DNA of 64,000 bases from Haliclystus octoradiatus (taxonomy: Eukaryota; Cnidaria; Staurozoa; Stauromedusae; Haliclystidae), in NCBI GenBank assembly GCA_916610825.1, contig OU744447.1, forward strand, positions 35,581,024-35,645,023, read 5' to 3'. This document shows positions 12,012 through 22,089 of the stretch, one piece after another. Under the pieces are notes generated by a model. The model did no database searches. It saw only the letters and a program-made list of their open reading frames with translations, and was not told the DNA's origin. A program made the position numbers and the translations under genes. The first letter of the stretch is position 1. The number at the start of each line of letters is the position of its first letter.

Positions 12012-13175
12012 CTAGCATTGGGGAACAGACATAAGTCTATTAAAAATGTGCAATCCTCCTTTCCATGTGATTCCTTCTGCTTCCCCCAAGATAGATACTG
12101 TTTCACTGAAATAATCTTGATACATGTCCAGATCAGGATTAGTTGGGAGAACATTTTTTGTTTCGTTTTCGGCATCGTTTATATCTTCTGGGTCAAAATC
12201 ATGTTTGCAATCTCTTCGGTTAACATTCTCAGGCAAGAAATAGAGCTGGTCTGGAACACCATACATAGTTTGATGTCTTGATTTTCTTATATAATGGTTG
12301 TTCCAGCTATCCTTGATTTCATTCAACTCCTTCTGAAGAATCTTATTAAATGAGAACCATACGCACTCTGTTTGATATTCATCACTTGTATCGAGATGTC
12401 CTTCTGCTATCATATCTTTGAAAAAGTTGATCCACCAACATGACCATGATTTCTTCAAAAAAGACCACCAACCTTCAATACGCTGATTCGTATGGGAAGA
12501 ACCATAACGATGCGATTTTAAGCATGCATTAAGATCCACGCCACGTCGCCTCAAATTGCATTGGCTTGTCGCCATGATGCCGTATTCGGTTCCCCGGTCA
12601 GTGCGTAGCAGATTTGGGCACCCTCCAGCGTTGCGAATGCTTTAAAGGAAAAAAGTATTTATAATGTAAGGATCATTATTTGATCTGGTGACCTTGAGCC
12701 ATATAATTCGTCGGCTAAATCCGTCAATGCAACCATGGATTGGGAAGCCAAACGGCTTAAGCTTGTCGTATCCATCTGCATGCCAGCAATAATTGGGTCC
12801 TTCAATCACATACTTCCGTCTTCTGAGCCGATGTCTTTGACGTAGCCCGCTGCCTTCAGGGTCCATTTCACGTAATAGGGTTTGAACTATAGACCTAGGA
12901 ATATTCAGATCATATTTGGATTGCAATTTTTTCCACATCGATCTGTAGCCAAGTAAGCAGCCTGGTCCATCAAGTTCCTCTTGGATGCAGTGCCGAACAT
13001 GATTCACATTGAAATCACTTTCACGGCGACGTAAACCATACTCTCTTAATCGAGTAAGCAATGTTCGATGTGATATCTTAATGTCATGGAATTTTTTCAA
13101 ATAACGCAATATTACATTGTACTCGTAGCCTTTGTGAAAATAATACCTTATAAATCCTTCTTCGTCCATTTCCAT
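12012..13175 (-). pseudogene. DDE integrase-type transposase, one in-frame stop
   Basis: A 388-codon reading frame starting MEMDEEGF. An N-terminal helix-turn-helix-like region (about residues 15-60) precedes an integrase-core catalytic domain. The candidate acidic residues are in CWHADGYDKLKPFG (first D), LLRTDRGTEYG (second D) and NQRIEGWWSFLKK (E). One TAA at 12642-12644 interrupts the frame between FFL and SIRNAGGCP, with the same frame on both sides, so it is a nonsense substitution. The preceding TTTTTTCCTTTAAAG resembles a splice acceptor, but removing an intron there would delete conserved core sequence. Similar stand-alone integrase-core proteins of unassigned function are common in fish and invertebrates. 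It is the likely transposase of the 5934-13717 element. Confidence 0.8.
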
Positions 13176-13499
13176 AAGTACAGTCTAATAATTTAATTAG
13201 CAATGATATGATGCATAATAAAGTAAGAGAGATAACCTAAGGATATATCAACTGGCATAGTAATAAAAACAAACCCTGTGCATCAATTTGTAGAATAGAA
13301 CTGTGATTAATTAGAATTTAATTGTTTTATTCTGACCGCAAAGCCCAAATTCTACTGTTTGCGGTAAAAAAGTCAAGATCATGTAATTTGAAGCTATATA
13401 AATGCAGATTTATTTTATATTTGTACTACCTATGAAGCGCCTCGCTGATGGAATGAGGCTATGACGTAAGGGAATTTGGGTATCTGCTAGGTATTTGCG

Positions 13500-13711
13500 T
13501 AACCTCATGTGCGTGTTGTGAGATTGGGTGCGTGTTGTGGGTTTTCTGTGCCTGTTGTGTGTTTTCTGTGCGCGTTATGAGATTGCTTGTTTGTTGTGGG
13601 CTTTCTGTGCGTGTTGTGGGTTTAGTGTGCGCGTTGTGAGATTGTATGTGCGTGTTGTGAGATTGTGTGTGTGTTGCGAGATTGTGTGTGTGTGTTTTGC
13701 ACCTCTGGGCC
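13500..13711 (-). repeat. GT-rich minisatellite, right subterminal arm
   Basis: Inverted counterpart of 5940-6137 (GTGCGTGTTGTGAGATTG, GGGTTTTCTGTGC words), ending in the terminal TTTTGCACCTCTGGGCCACC/GTA. Confidence 0.85.
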
Positions 13712-13723
13712 ACCGTATTTACC

Positions 13724-14403
13724 TTATAAAATATATCAAACACATGACATTCACACACATAAAACTTCACACCACAATAACATTTTCTATCTATAACACA
13801 TCTCCCCTCAAACTTTAAGGAGTGGAAATACAACTTTTATCAAAATATAATGTGTCCGACGAGTCCAATTAATTTCTAACCATCTGAGCGTGGTTATGAG
13901 GGCCAGTGGGCATACAGCCACTACCATGTCTTTCAGTAACATAATTAAACCATAAAATGGTTATGTAAGGGCCAGTGGGCTACAAGCCACTGCAAGCCAA
14001 ATGGACTTTCTACCAAATGCTATCTCTCGATGATCGATGTGTGTCAACAATTAGGTTTATTACGTGTACTATTATAGTTTATTATATAAACTTTGAAACG
14101 TCCAATCAAATTTTTTGCCAAACCATACACCAACTAAATTTCGAGAGTGAGTGGGCTTATTATATTGCCACTGTATCATAACTTCATTAGATAATAAAAA
14201 TAGTTGTGGGTTATAAATATAATTAAATATCAGATATAATTTTTCCAAGTCCTTTATAGCACTCAATCACGCGAACCACGCTGTGGTGCGTTCAGGATCA
14301 GTTATGTATATAAAGTTCGATTTTTTATCCATACTGCATATAGCGATAATGATATATACATGAAATGGTGATTATTTTCTGAAATCACTCGGGGACTTCA
14401 ATT
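13724..14403. other. Internal remnant of the LTR-type element
   Basis: Lies between the nested transposon and the right LTR. Holds a short repeated phrase, GGTTATG(A/T)GGGCCAGTGGGC followed by AAGCCACT (about 13892 and 13960). No protein domain is visible. With 5725-5927 it forms the LTR element's own interior. Confidence 0.55.
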
Positions 14404-14567
14404 TGTGGTGTCGTTCTAGACAGAGAACACGCTTGCATTATGTCTGAAGAGAACTGACTATATTTCAACATACATTGCAATTACTATATTAAGATCATAT
14501 GACTTTAGCAGTTACACAATAATCACAGTAGGTATTTACATGTTTATAATTAGGTGACTATGTCACA
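14404..14567 (-). repeat. LTR, right copy (5' LTR on the minus strand)
   Basis: 164 bp, nearly identical to 5561-5724, followed by the TACAG target duplication. Confidence 0.8.
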
Positions 14568-14767
14568 TACAGTTTGTCGTAGCTTTCCTCCAAAGACGCA
14601 GCGTGTTTAAATTGAAAATCCACTCCCGCCATTCAAAAGTTTTGATCCGACGATAAAATTGCAGACCCAAATATATAACAGCTGCTGAATGAGTGGTCAG
14701 TCAAATGTTCCTACTTTTCGTAAAATAAGCTTATAGGATGAGTTTAAAAAATTAAAAAAGCGAAAAT

Positions 14768-14838
14768 GCCGTGACCAGGATTCGAACCTGGGTTATTGCG
14801 GCCACAACGCAATGTACTCACCACTATACGATCACGGC
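14768..14838 (-). tRNA. tRNA-His (GTG)
   Basis: The minus strand folds as a full cloverleaf. The acceptor stem is GCCGTGA/TCACGGC, the D-arm contains AGTGGTGAGTAC, the anticodon stem TTGCG/CGCAA encloses the loop TTGTGGC (anticodon GTG), and the T-arm is CCAGG-TTCGAAT-CCTGG. Box A and box B promoters are intact. No 3' CCA is encoded, as expected in eukaryotes, and the G at position -1 would be added after transcription. No intron. Confidence 0.95.
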
Positions 14839-15013
14839 GATGTCTCTTACAAGTATCTTTTGAAACTTTATTGAATAAAATCTAATTTACTATCCTTTGA
14901 AGCTTGTTTTGCAGGAGGCATGATGTAACTGGTAACCCTCTAATGTGATTTTCAGTCTCCTCCCACACCGGCTGATAACCAACGTAAAATGTTTTGATTT
15001 TCTATTAAACAGT

Positions 15014-15042
15014 CTGATGATCGCGAAATAGACGCGTGAAAC
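15014..15042 (+). ncRNA. Hammerhead-ribozyme-like core
   Basis: CTGATGA is followed by a perfect CGCG stem with a seven-base loop, then GAAAC. This spacing matches the conserved core (CUGAUGA - stem II - GAAA) of hammerhead ribozymes found in Penelope-like retroelements. The expected NUH cleavage triplet is imperfect (CTCCAAGTG follows), so it may be an inactive relic. Confidence 0.5.
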
Positions 15043-15518
15043 TCCAAGTGACCAAGTAAAAGGCTATTGTCTCATCTTTGTTTCAATTCTATATTATGCT
15101 CTGCCTTAACAAACATTGAGCACTCTCACATTATGTGTTAACCTTATATTATGTTATACGAAGCGATTATTTGACCGCCAGGGTTAAGGTTAGGTGTGTT
15201 AGGTTTTTGTTAGAGTCAGATCTCATGATAACCGCCCAGTCGAGGGTAAATTCGTTTGTGTTTTACCAATTTTCGACGGTATGGTTTATTGGGAGTTAGT
15301 CTGACTAGTGTACAGATTATGCTGGTTCAAGTCCAGGATGTTCCCAATTTTTAATTTATTTTTATTATTTAGCTTTCCCAGTGTGTAAAAGTTAATGTTC
15401 ATCATATTACGCATGCGTTGCTATTCATAATGGCTGCGATTGACGTTCAAATAGTCACAGGCGTTTTTGTATGATTTAGATTATAAAGATTTTTATGCTG
15501 CAGTGTAGCGCTTAGCTT

Positions 15519-15600
15519 AGCCTCATTCCAACACAACCCTCATTTCCACGCTGTGCAGTGGGGCGCCAAGCGAAAATGAGGGTCGTGATGGAATGAGGCT
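15519..15600. repeat. Short hairpin / MITE remnant
   Basis: AGCCTCATTCCAACACAACC is mirrored by the reverse complement GGTCGTGATGGAATGAGGCT, with CCTCATTT/AAATGAGG inside. A GATGGAATGAGGCTATGACG relative occurs at about 13447. Confidence 0.6.
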
Positions 15601-16256
15601 TGAATGAGGCTAGCGTTAACGTTTACATTAACCCTTTTTATAATACTGTAACAGAAGTATACTAGCAGCTGGGAGGGGGGGCTAACTTGATATGTTTTGA
15701 CAGAGGTGTGCCATTTGGATGGAGACCCTACAGTTTCACGCCTTTTACAAACAAAATGAAGGAAAAGCCCTAAATGTAAATTTCTAAAATCTAAATAATG
15801 ATACCGTAAAATTTCACAAGAATTTGTAAAAAGGCATCCCTTAAAATTGGCACGTACATCCCCGTACAGTCAATATATGGAAGTCCCTCCCCCCTGTAAG
15901 AGAAATGGAGTTTAGGTTCTGAAACATAAATGAGAATATTCTGAGACTCATATTTTGAAGATTTGTATTTATATATAGATAAAATATGTTTCTGCAAATC
16001 ATATTAGATATATACATCTTTAATAAAAAATTGATAACATTTGAAGAACATTTCTAAAAACTAAAAAACGTTGAAGTCAACTCAATATTACACATTCCTA
16101 TAAAAACATTGTAGTGAAATAATGAATTGATATCTCGCTAAATCAGTTCGTAAAATAATATTTCTGGAATAATGTTTCATGTTTTAGAAAAACACACATT
16201 GTTTTGCGGCTTTGGTATAACTTCAATTGTATGAATTATTGTTCTCTTTAAATATA

Positions 16257-16481
16257 TCATTTTTCCACTTTTTCCAAATCTGCATTAACTGACTTTGAAT
16301 CATGACGTCTTCTTGAGTATGTATCTTCTTGAGGTAAGTCATACAAACAATAAAAATCACGTTGTTCTCTCTCAATATCTCGATGGTATTTTGGAGGTAT
16401 TTGAAACTCTACTAATCTTGCATTGTTCTGACCCATTGATGTCCTCCTATCAGTAGCTGCTGTATTTTTGGTTTCGTTCAT
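16257..16481 (-). CDS. Hypothetical small protein or exon (74 aa)
   Basis: Starts MNETKNTAATDRRTSMG and ends DLEKVEK. It is charged, not low-complexity, and unlike its AT-rich surroundings in composition. I recognise no domain, signal peptide or membrane segment. It could be a single-exon gene, an exon of a gene whose other parts I could not find, or chance. Confidence 0.3.
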   Translation of the reverse strand: MNETKNTAATDRRTSMGQNNARLVEFQIPPKYHRDIEREQRDFYCLYDLPQEDTYSRRRHDSKSVNADLEKVEK

Positions 16482-16971
16482 CGTTTAACTTTTTTAGTTT
16501 CGCCAGCGATGATGGTTTGAAATTTCTAGTTCATGGTAGATCTTTAAGCAGTTTTGATCTCAGTATACTGCGTAATATGTATGCTCAACAAGATTTCTTT
16601 ACATTTTGATTCAACGTAATAAAAAGCGCTTTTCTCTCCTTTGTGTGTTGTTGCTTCGCTGGTGGCTAAAAACCTATTGTGTCTTTTTGGGAATTATAAT
16701 TTGTATAGCCACAACTCCTTGTAACATCATTTAATATTCATGTAGTGACTGTCATGTATAGTTGAAAAATTTGTAATGAGGAAAAAATTTGAATGGAAGA
16801 ATTTGAAATCCCGTCTATTTCACACATTATGAATTATCAATGATACCCCATAAATATAAACATCTTGTGTTTTCGATTTGTATTCACATAACATGAGAAT
16901 GATAATGATATTAAAACCACCGTGAAAAAGTCTGAAAAAGTATTAATATCAGATTAGTTTGTACTGAATAA

Positions 16972-17022
<51 letters not shown>
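16972..17022. repeat. (GAT)n microsatellite
   Basis: About 17 uninterrupted GAT units. Confidence 0.95.
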
Positions 17023-17024
<2 letters not shown>

Positions 17025-17899
17025 AATGCATGTGAGCGAGCGAGTATATATCCGTTTTGAGAAACTCCCTTCCTTTATTTTTCACTTTTTTTTCGACACT
17101 TTTTATTAGTGTATATGTAAATCTGTTTTCTGTTTACCAGGTTTTATCCAGAATTTCAAAACGGTAATTTCATTGTCATACAACCATTTACAAAATTAAA
17201 AAGAAATATATAATAAGCTAAATTGAAATTTAATGGATAGTAGTAGCAGTTTACAACTGTAATATAAAACAATTATAGAAATCGCTGGAATGTTTTTGAA
17301 TTGACCACGTGCTTAGCTAAGGAATCCCAATACGGAATCCATGCCAAAAAACTCCTACTCTATGTGGCAAATCTACAATCTAGAATTACTCACCAATCAA
17401 ACAATGATCCAGATACTTTGATTATCAGATAATTATTGGAAATAGTCTATAATTATTCACTGTGATATTCTGAAATAATTAGCATCAAAAAATATTTTCA
17501 AATGTGTACCGGAACTAGTCTCAGGCCCTTTTCATTTCTAACTGAGTTTTCAACAATAAGAGCCTGGAACTAGTTCCGGTGCACGCTTTAAAATTTTTTT
17601 TTTACTCTAATTAATTCAGAATATCATGGTGAATGATTCTAGACTGTTTCCAATAATTATTTGATAGTCAAAGTGTCTATATCATTGTTTGGCCCAACTT
17701 ACTTTCTACTGCTAAACTTAGAAAACTTTCTCCTTCTGCCTCTGCTATTGCTCACCAAAATCAGATGTCTTTTTTAGGTCACATCGAAAGATCAACCGCT
17801 GCATGACATCCTTCAATGGCAACCGAAGGAGATGCTTCGACAGGGCTATGGGGGAGTAGTATCTTTTAATAAAGTTTTGTATCATAAAGTTATTTATAG

Positions 17900-18640
17900 A
17901 CCAGGGCGCAAGTAATATAGTGAGAAGAGATAGAAAATCTCTGTGTAATAAAATAAATGTTAACATTTTATCTGTTTTTACCAGTCGAAAACTCAAAGAC
18001 GACTTGAGGCATCGTGAAGCAAAACCTGAACTTCTTTCGATGCATTGTGTAATATATCATTTTAAGTGTGGCTTGTGTAGTTCAAGCTATATAGGATACA
18101 CTAAGCGTCACCTACACCAAAGAATAGAAGAGCACAGCAGAAAGAGTTCAGCAATTGGGAAACATATACAACAACACAATCAAACAATAGACGATGTAAT
18201 CGATGTAGTTGTTACATTTATTTGCCAGTATACCAAAAGTACAAGGTGTATAGCAATTATTATACATCTTACAATTATTATAATCGAGGATTTGAAAGTT
18301 TTAAAACATTGCAGCCCCAAATGGGACTGCCTCGTTTACGAAATGCTTTTCATTAGGGACTTACAACCAAACCTGAATGGTCAATCAGATTCAATACGTT
18401 CCAAATTATTTTAAGTCAATTTCTTGTACTATTTTATCAAACAAGACATTTTGTTTTTTGTTCTTTGTTTTACAATTAGGTAATCTAGGTAGTCATAAAT
18501 TAGAAATAATTTAATTATTTACAGTATAAAAGTTGACTTTATATAATAAAAATTTCTTTCACTCTTGAAAACAGTCACAGACGATGGCCGAAACGTTGAG
18601 TTTTATCAATAAAACACCTTCAAATATACTGTTGTCTTTG
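17900..18640 (+). pseudogene. Penelope-like element, 3' part with GIY-YIG endonuclease
   Basis: The frame 17920-18414 contains CVIYHFKCGLCSSSYIGYTK, the zinc-associated GIY-YIG start typical of Penelope-like elements, then an HLHQRIEEH segment. It finishes with WDCLVYEMLFIRDLQPNLN and the element-like C-terminus SDSIRSKLF. The reverse transcriptase is missing (5' truncation). The downstream CACAGACGATGGCCGAAACG resembles the tail found after such ORFs. The endonuclease would nick target DNA for target-primed reverse transcription. Confidence 0.8.
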
Positions 18641-18649
18641 GTTTTTGTT

Positions 18650-20150
18650 ATCAAAAAGTTTTACTAAAGGGAGAAAAATGACCGCTTTGACTAAGCCGAA
18701 ATCTGACAGTCCCCGGGCGCAGGGCGCAAGTCGAATGCTTGCTAAAAATAAAGTATGTTGTTGTTTTTACTTGCCAAAATCAAGAATTAACACATATAAA
18801 TGATATACATAACAAAATTAACAATAAAGTGACAAATATGCCTAGATTAAATAGTAAATATTTAGTGGACTATTTCTATGTTATAGACAATGGCTATTGA
18901 CGAAGTTTTGTCGTACAGTTTTTCAAGATAATTGAGGTTTTTCATATCGGCTATCTTGGTGTGGTCACGGTCTTAATACATCCACGGGTCACGGTCTTTT
19001 CAAAATACACAACCTTTTCAACGTTATCAATCTTTTCTTTTTAATAACTCTCGAGGGACTCATTGAGAAGCTGTGAGAAAGCTCTATTGAAGCGGATTTG
19101 CAGTTGTACTCTTTGTTTTCTATTCACATATTTATTTTTCAAATATTGAAATCTCAGAAAACATAGAGGAGAGCGCATGAGCCTCATGATACTAAACAAA
19201 GGATGAACAAAACGTCATCTACTGACGTGATACCCAGGAAGTATAATCTCTATACGTATTGTGAACATACGAGCCCTGCTGTAACGATACACCATTTAAT
19301 TTACTATACTTAGAACGCATTATTAACAGGTGGAAACTTTAATGTTGAAAATAGAACATTAATTTCTGACATATCATTGGACAACAACTGCAGTTAGTGA
19401 TACCCATTAATATTTTCATAAAGTTACTAATAGCTTTATAGTATTTTTATTGTCACTCCGCATGGTCGACTTGTTATGCTAAATCTCTTTTATAAGGTAT
19501 ACAGCGCTTTATATGACTCGTTAGGCCTAGAAAATGTCAGGTAGACCATGTTTATAAATTCGAAATATACGACTCGCATATTATGAATGATGATGATATA
19601 AGCCGTTTTAACAATGCACACTCTAGAATAGGGTTTGACTCAGTTACGCTAACCCGACTAGTTTGGTTGTGTTCACACTAGCTCTTGTAAATCAAGGTCA
19701 AAACAGGCACAGCCTCAAATGCTCCTCGCATAAAAGAATTCGACGTCACGAATTTAATTATTCTAATTTCTTACACACTAAAATTAATATTCAACAAAAG
19801 CTTACGAAATTGCCAGAAATGCTATAAAGTAGAAGAAAATTTGACAAATAAAGAATCGCTTAGACAGGTTTTTATTGCTTAACAGAGATAAAAATTCAAT
19901 TCCCTCCCTTGTTACAGCAGCCAGTTGAGGATTGAGAGTCAATTGGATGGTTGGTGTTAGCACGGGTAATAAGGGTTTGTTCTAAAGGTTGGATATTGTC
20001 ATTGATGAAGATGCCTGCAAACGTTATTGAACAGTCTGGGATCATGGTGATATTATCCAAGGCTTTTTCACAAAAGATACTAGCGGCTTGTGATCGACTG
20101 ACATCTGGAGACCAGAGCATCAGAGGAAACATTTCACCAATATTCTAATC
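18650..20150. other. Intergenic, no gene recognised
   Basis: AT-rich, with a GC-rich patch CCCCGGGCGCAGGGCGCA at about 18711 shared with about 576. No supported coding exon. Confidence 0.5.
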
Positions 20151-20169
20151 CATAAATGAGAACAAATGC

Positions 20170-22080
20170 CTCCCCTACAACAGGTGGATATCTAGGTTCT
20201 CCTGGGGATGAACCAGCAAAAATAATTCCCCATAAATAATGCTATCTCAAAACCATATGGCTCAACAGAGTCAATAGATAATAATCTCTTTGCTGAACAC
20301 AAGCACCTAGAAGCCATTAAGAAAAAATGTGGATGTAGATGGCGGATATGTTGACATACTCCTTGGTAGAGATTACCAATTACTACATAAAGAACTCAAT
20401 CGCCTTGAATCTAAGAATGGAAATAATAATGATCAAGTTGGCATTGAATTCCCTCTATGCTGGACGATTGTTGGTGGCCAACAGGCAATAAGCAAGAACA
20501 TCTCGTGTTGTAGACTTCGACACATTATTAAACTTGCCATCATCATTGCAAAAACTGACGGGTGTAAATGTAACACAAAGATGTGTCTGCAAAGACAAAG
20601 AAATTGAAGTATCTCAATTCATCAAACATGTCAAACAATTTATTATATTAAATGAAAATGGACATTTAGAAGTTTCTTTACCATTGAAGAAGGGGTTTCC
20701 GGAAAGTCTACCTGGTGATTATAACATTGTAAGCAAACCTCTCAAGACGCAAAGTTACAAGAAACAAGCTAATATGAGGACTATGCCAAAGCAATGGATG
20801 AAGTCATATGGTCTGGATTTGTATCAGATTGTTACTAGAAGTGATAAAATATCCACCCCAAAAAGAGTGGTCTGGAACGCTGCGAAACAGTATGAAGGTG
20901 TATCAATTTCTGATGCTCTAGAAAGGGGTCCAGACCTACTTAGTTCCTTATTTAAGGTATTTCTAGGATTCCCAAAAGATCTTGTAGCAATAGTAGAAGA
21001 CGTGAAGAAAATGTTCAATATGATTAGCATCAACGAAACAGATCGAAAATATCACATATTTCGATGGATAAAGCATGCTGACGAAGAAGTAACTGTCTAC
21101 GATTGGAAACGACTCATCTTCGGTGATCCACTAGCGCCAGATCATTCACAAGAAAGCCTAAGATTCCTGGCTAATATTCATGAATTACAGTTCCCAATTG
21201 GAAGCTACATTCTAAGGAAAAAGGTATACATGGATGACATTTTGTACTCCGTTGAAAGTAATGAGAACTCTGAAAAGCTAGCTTCAGAAGTAACAAGTGT
21301 TCTGGAGTAAGGGAATTTTCAATTCAAAAGATGGCATTCTAACAACAACGAAATTCAAACTCTCATCAACCCAGCCCTTTCATGCAACAAAGAGACAGAA
21401 GAGGAAGAGATACCCATGTCCTTGGCCAAGTGTGGAACAAAGAGAGAGACGCAATCGCATTTAAAAATCAAATTCCTAAAGAGCTAAATGGTGTAATCAA
21501 AAGACACCTCCTTGGACATATTTCAAAAATTTATGATCCCATTAGTATTCTCTCCCCAGCTATGGTTAATATCAGGATACCATGCCAACAATTATGGCGT
21601 CAGCAACTCACATCTGATGAACCATTGGATGAAGATGAGGCAGAAGAATGGCAAGAAAGTATCGAGGAACTAACTCCTCATCTAAAGGTAGAAACTAGTA
21701 GGTCAACAAAGCCAGAAGGAGCTGTTGGTCACCCGCGTTGCACTGTTTCTCTGATGGAAAACAAAAAGGATATGGCACATATACATTTTTAAAATGCAAG
21801 ATGGAAGATGGTCATATTGAAGTTCGATTTGTTTGTGCAAAAGATTTGATCACGCCTATCAAAGCTTGGACAATCCCCAGAACAGAGCTTTTTGCTGCTT
21901 TGTTAATGACTAGGATGAGAAATAACATAGTCCATGCACTCGAAGAGAAACCTGAACAAACGTATTTCTGGACTAAATTTTCATTGAATAAATTGCCTGA
22001 TGATCGAGTCAGCGTGAAACTTCAAGTAGCAAATATGATTGTCGCATTCTCTGATTATTATTATTATTATTATAAATAAA
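20170..22080 (+). pseudogene. BEL/Pao retrotransposon pol fragment
   Basis: Consecutive frames encode pieces of one polyprotein. An aspartic-protease end comes first (VDILLGRDYQLLHKELN and EFPLCWTIVGG, 20329-20500). The reverse transcriptase palm follows (20534-21310), with VAIVEDVKKMFNMI and the catalytic VYMDDILYSVE. The Pao/peptidase A17 region comes next (LLGHISKIYDPISILSP, 21480-21560). Last is an RNase H-like stretch (FSDGKQKGYGTYTF, then IPRTELFAALLM, to 22079). Several frameshifts separate them. gag, integrase and LTRs are not seen, and the copy ends at an ATT run (22050-22075). It is a dead, truncated copy. Confidence 0.85.
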
Positions 22081-22089
22081 TTTATTTAT

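Larger units (their letters stand above)
5934..13717. mobile_element. DNA transposon carrying HECT ligase and DDE integrase
   Basis: Inverted ends TACGGTGGCCCAGAGGTGC, continuing as GT-rich inverted subterminal arms of about 200 bp, are flanked by a 6-bp direct repeat TTTACC (5928-5933 and 13718-13723). Between them lie a HECT E3 ligase gene (+) and an integrase-like gene (-), convergent, with a separate 2.5-kb inverted-repeat insertion between the genes. The DDE integrase would be the transposase; the HECT protein is cargo or an accessory protein. Element family: not recognised with certainty; integrase-type (Ginger-like) DNA transposons are the nearest general class, by inference. The TIR/TSD limits are direct observation; joint mobility of the two genes is inference. 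Confidence 0.75.
5561..14567 (-). mobile_element. LTR-type element (outer shell) containing a nested DNA transposon
   Basis: Two 164-bp direct repeats bound this interval. Each begins TGTG(A/G)TGTCG and ends GTCACA, with a perfect 5-bp duplication TACAG outside (5556-5560 and 14568-14572), as for an LTR retrotransposon insertion. The purine run AGAAGGGAGAAC (minus strand) directly upstream of the left repeat suggests minus orientation. No gag, protease or RT is present; apart from the nested transposon only about 0.9 kb of internal sequence remains. It is thus a small non-autonomous (TRIM-like) element that later received the insertion. No convincing primer-binding site was found. Confidence 0.75.
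14843..16256. other. Intergenic, repeat remnants
   Basis: Contains a hammerhead-like motif (15014-15042), a degenerate tRNA-like stretch at about 15290-15348 (CTGGTTCAAGTCCAG T-arm, acceptor TGGGA/TCCCA) and a hairpin (15519-15600). No gene recognised. Confidence 0.5.

Noticed and set aside
12640..12715. An intron in the integrase gene (TTTTTTCCTTTAAAG as acceptor)
   Set aside because: Both sides share a frame and the removed part would include conserved catalytic-domain sequence; no matching in-frame donor was found.
15181..15215. Interstitial telomeric repeat (GGTTAAGGTTAGGTGTGTTAGG)
   Set aside because: Only two or three imperfect TTAGG-like words with no regular period.
19896..20148. 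Independent small genes at the start of the BEL/Pao region
   Set aside because: Overlapping frames on both strands lack domains and start context; the retroelement pieces are recognised only downstream.
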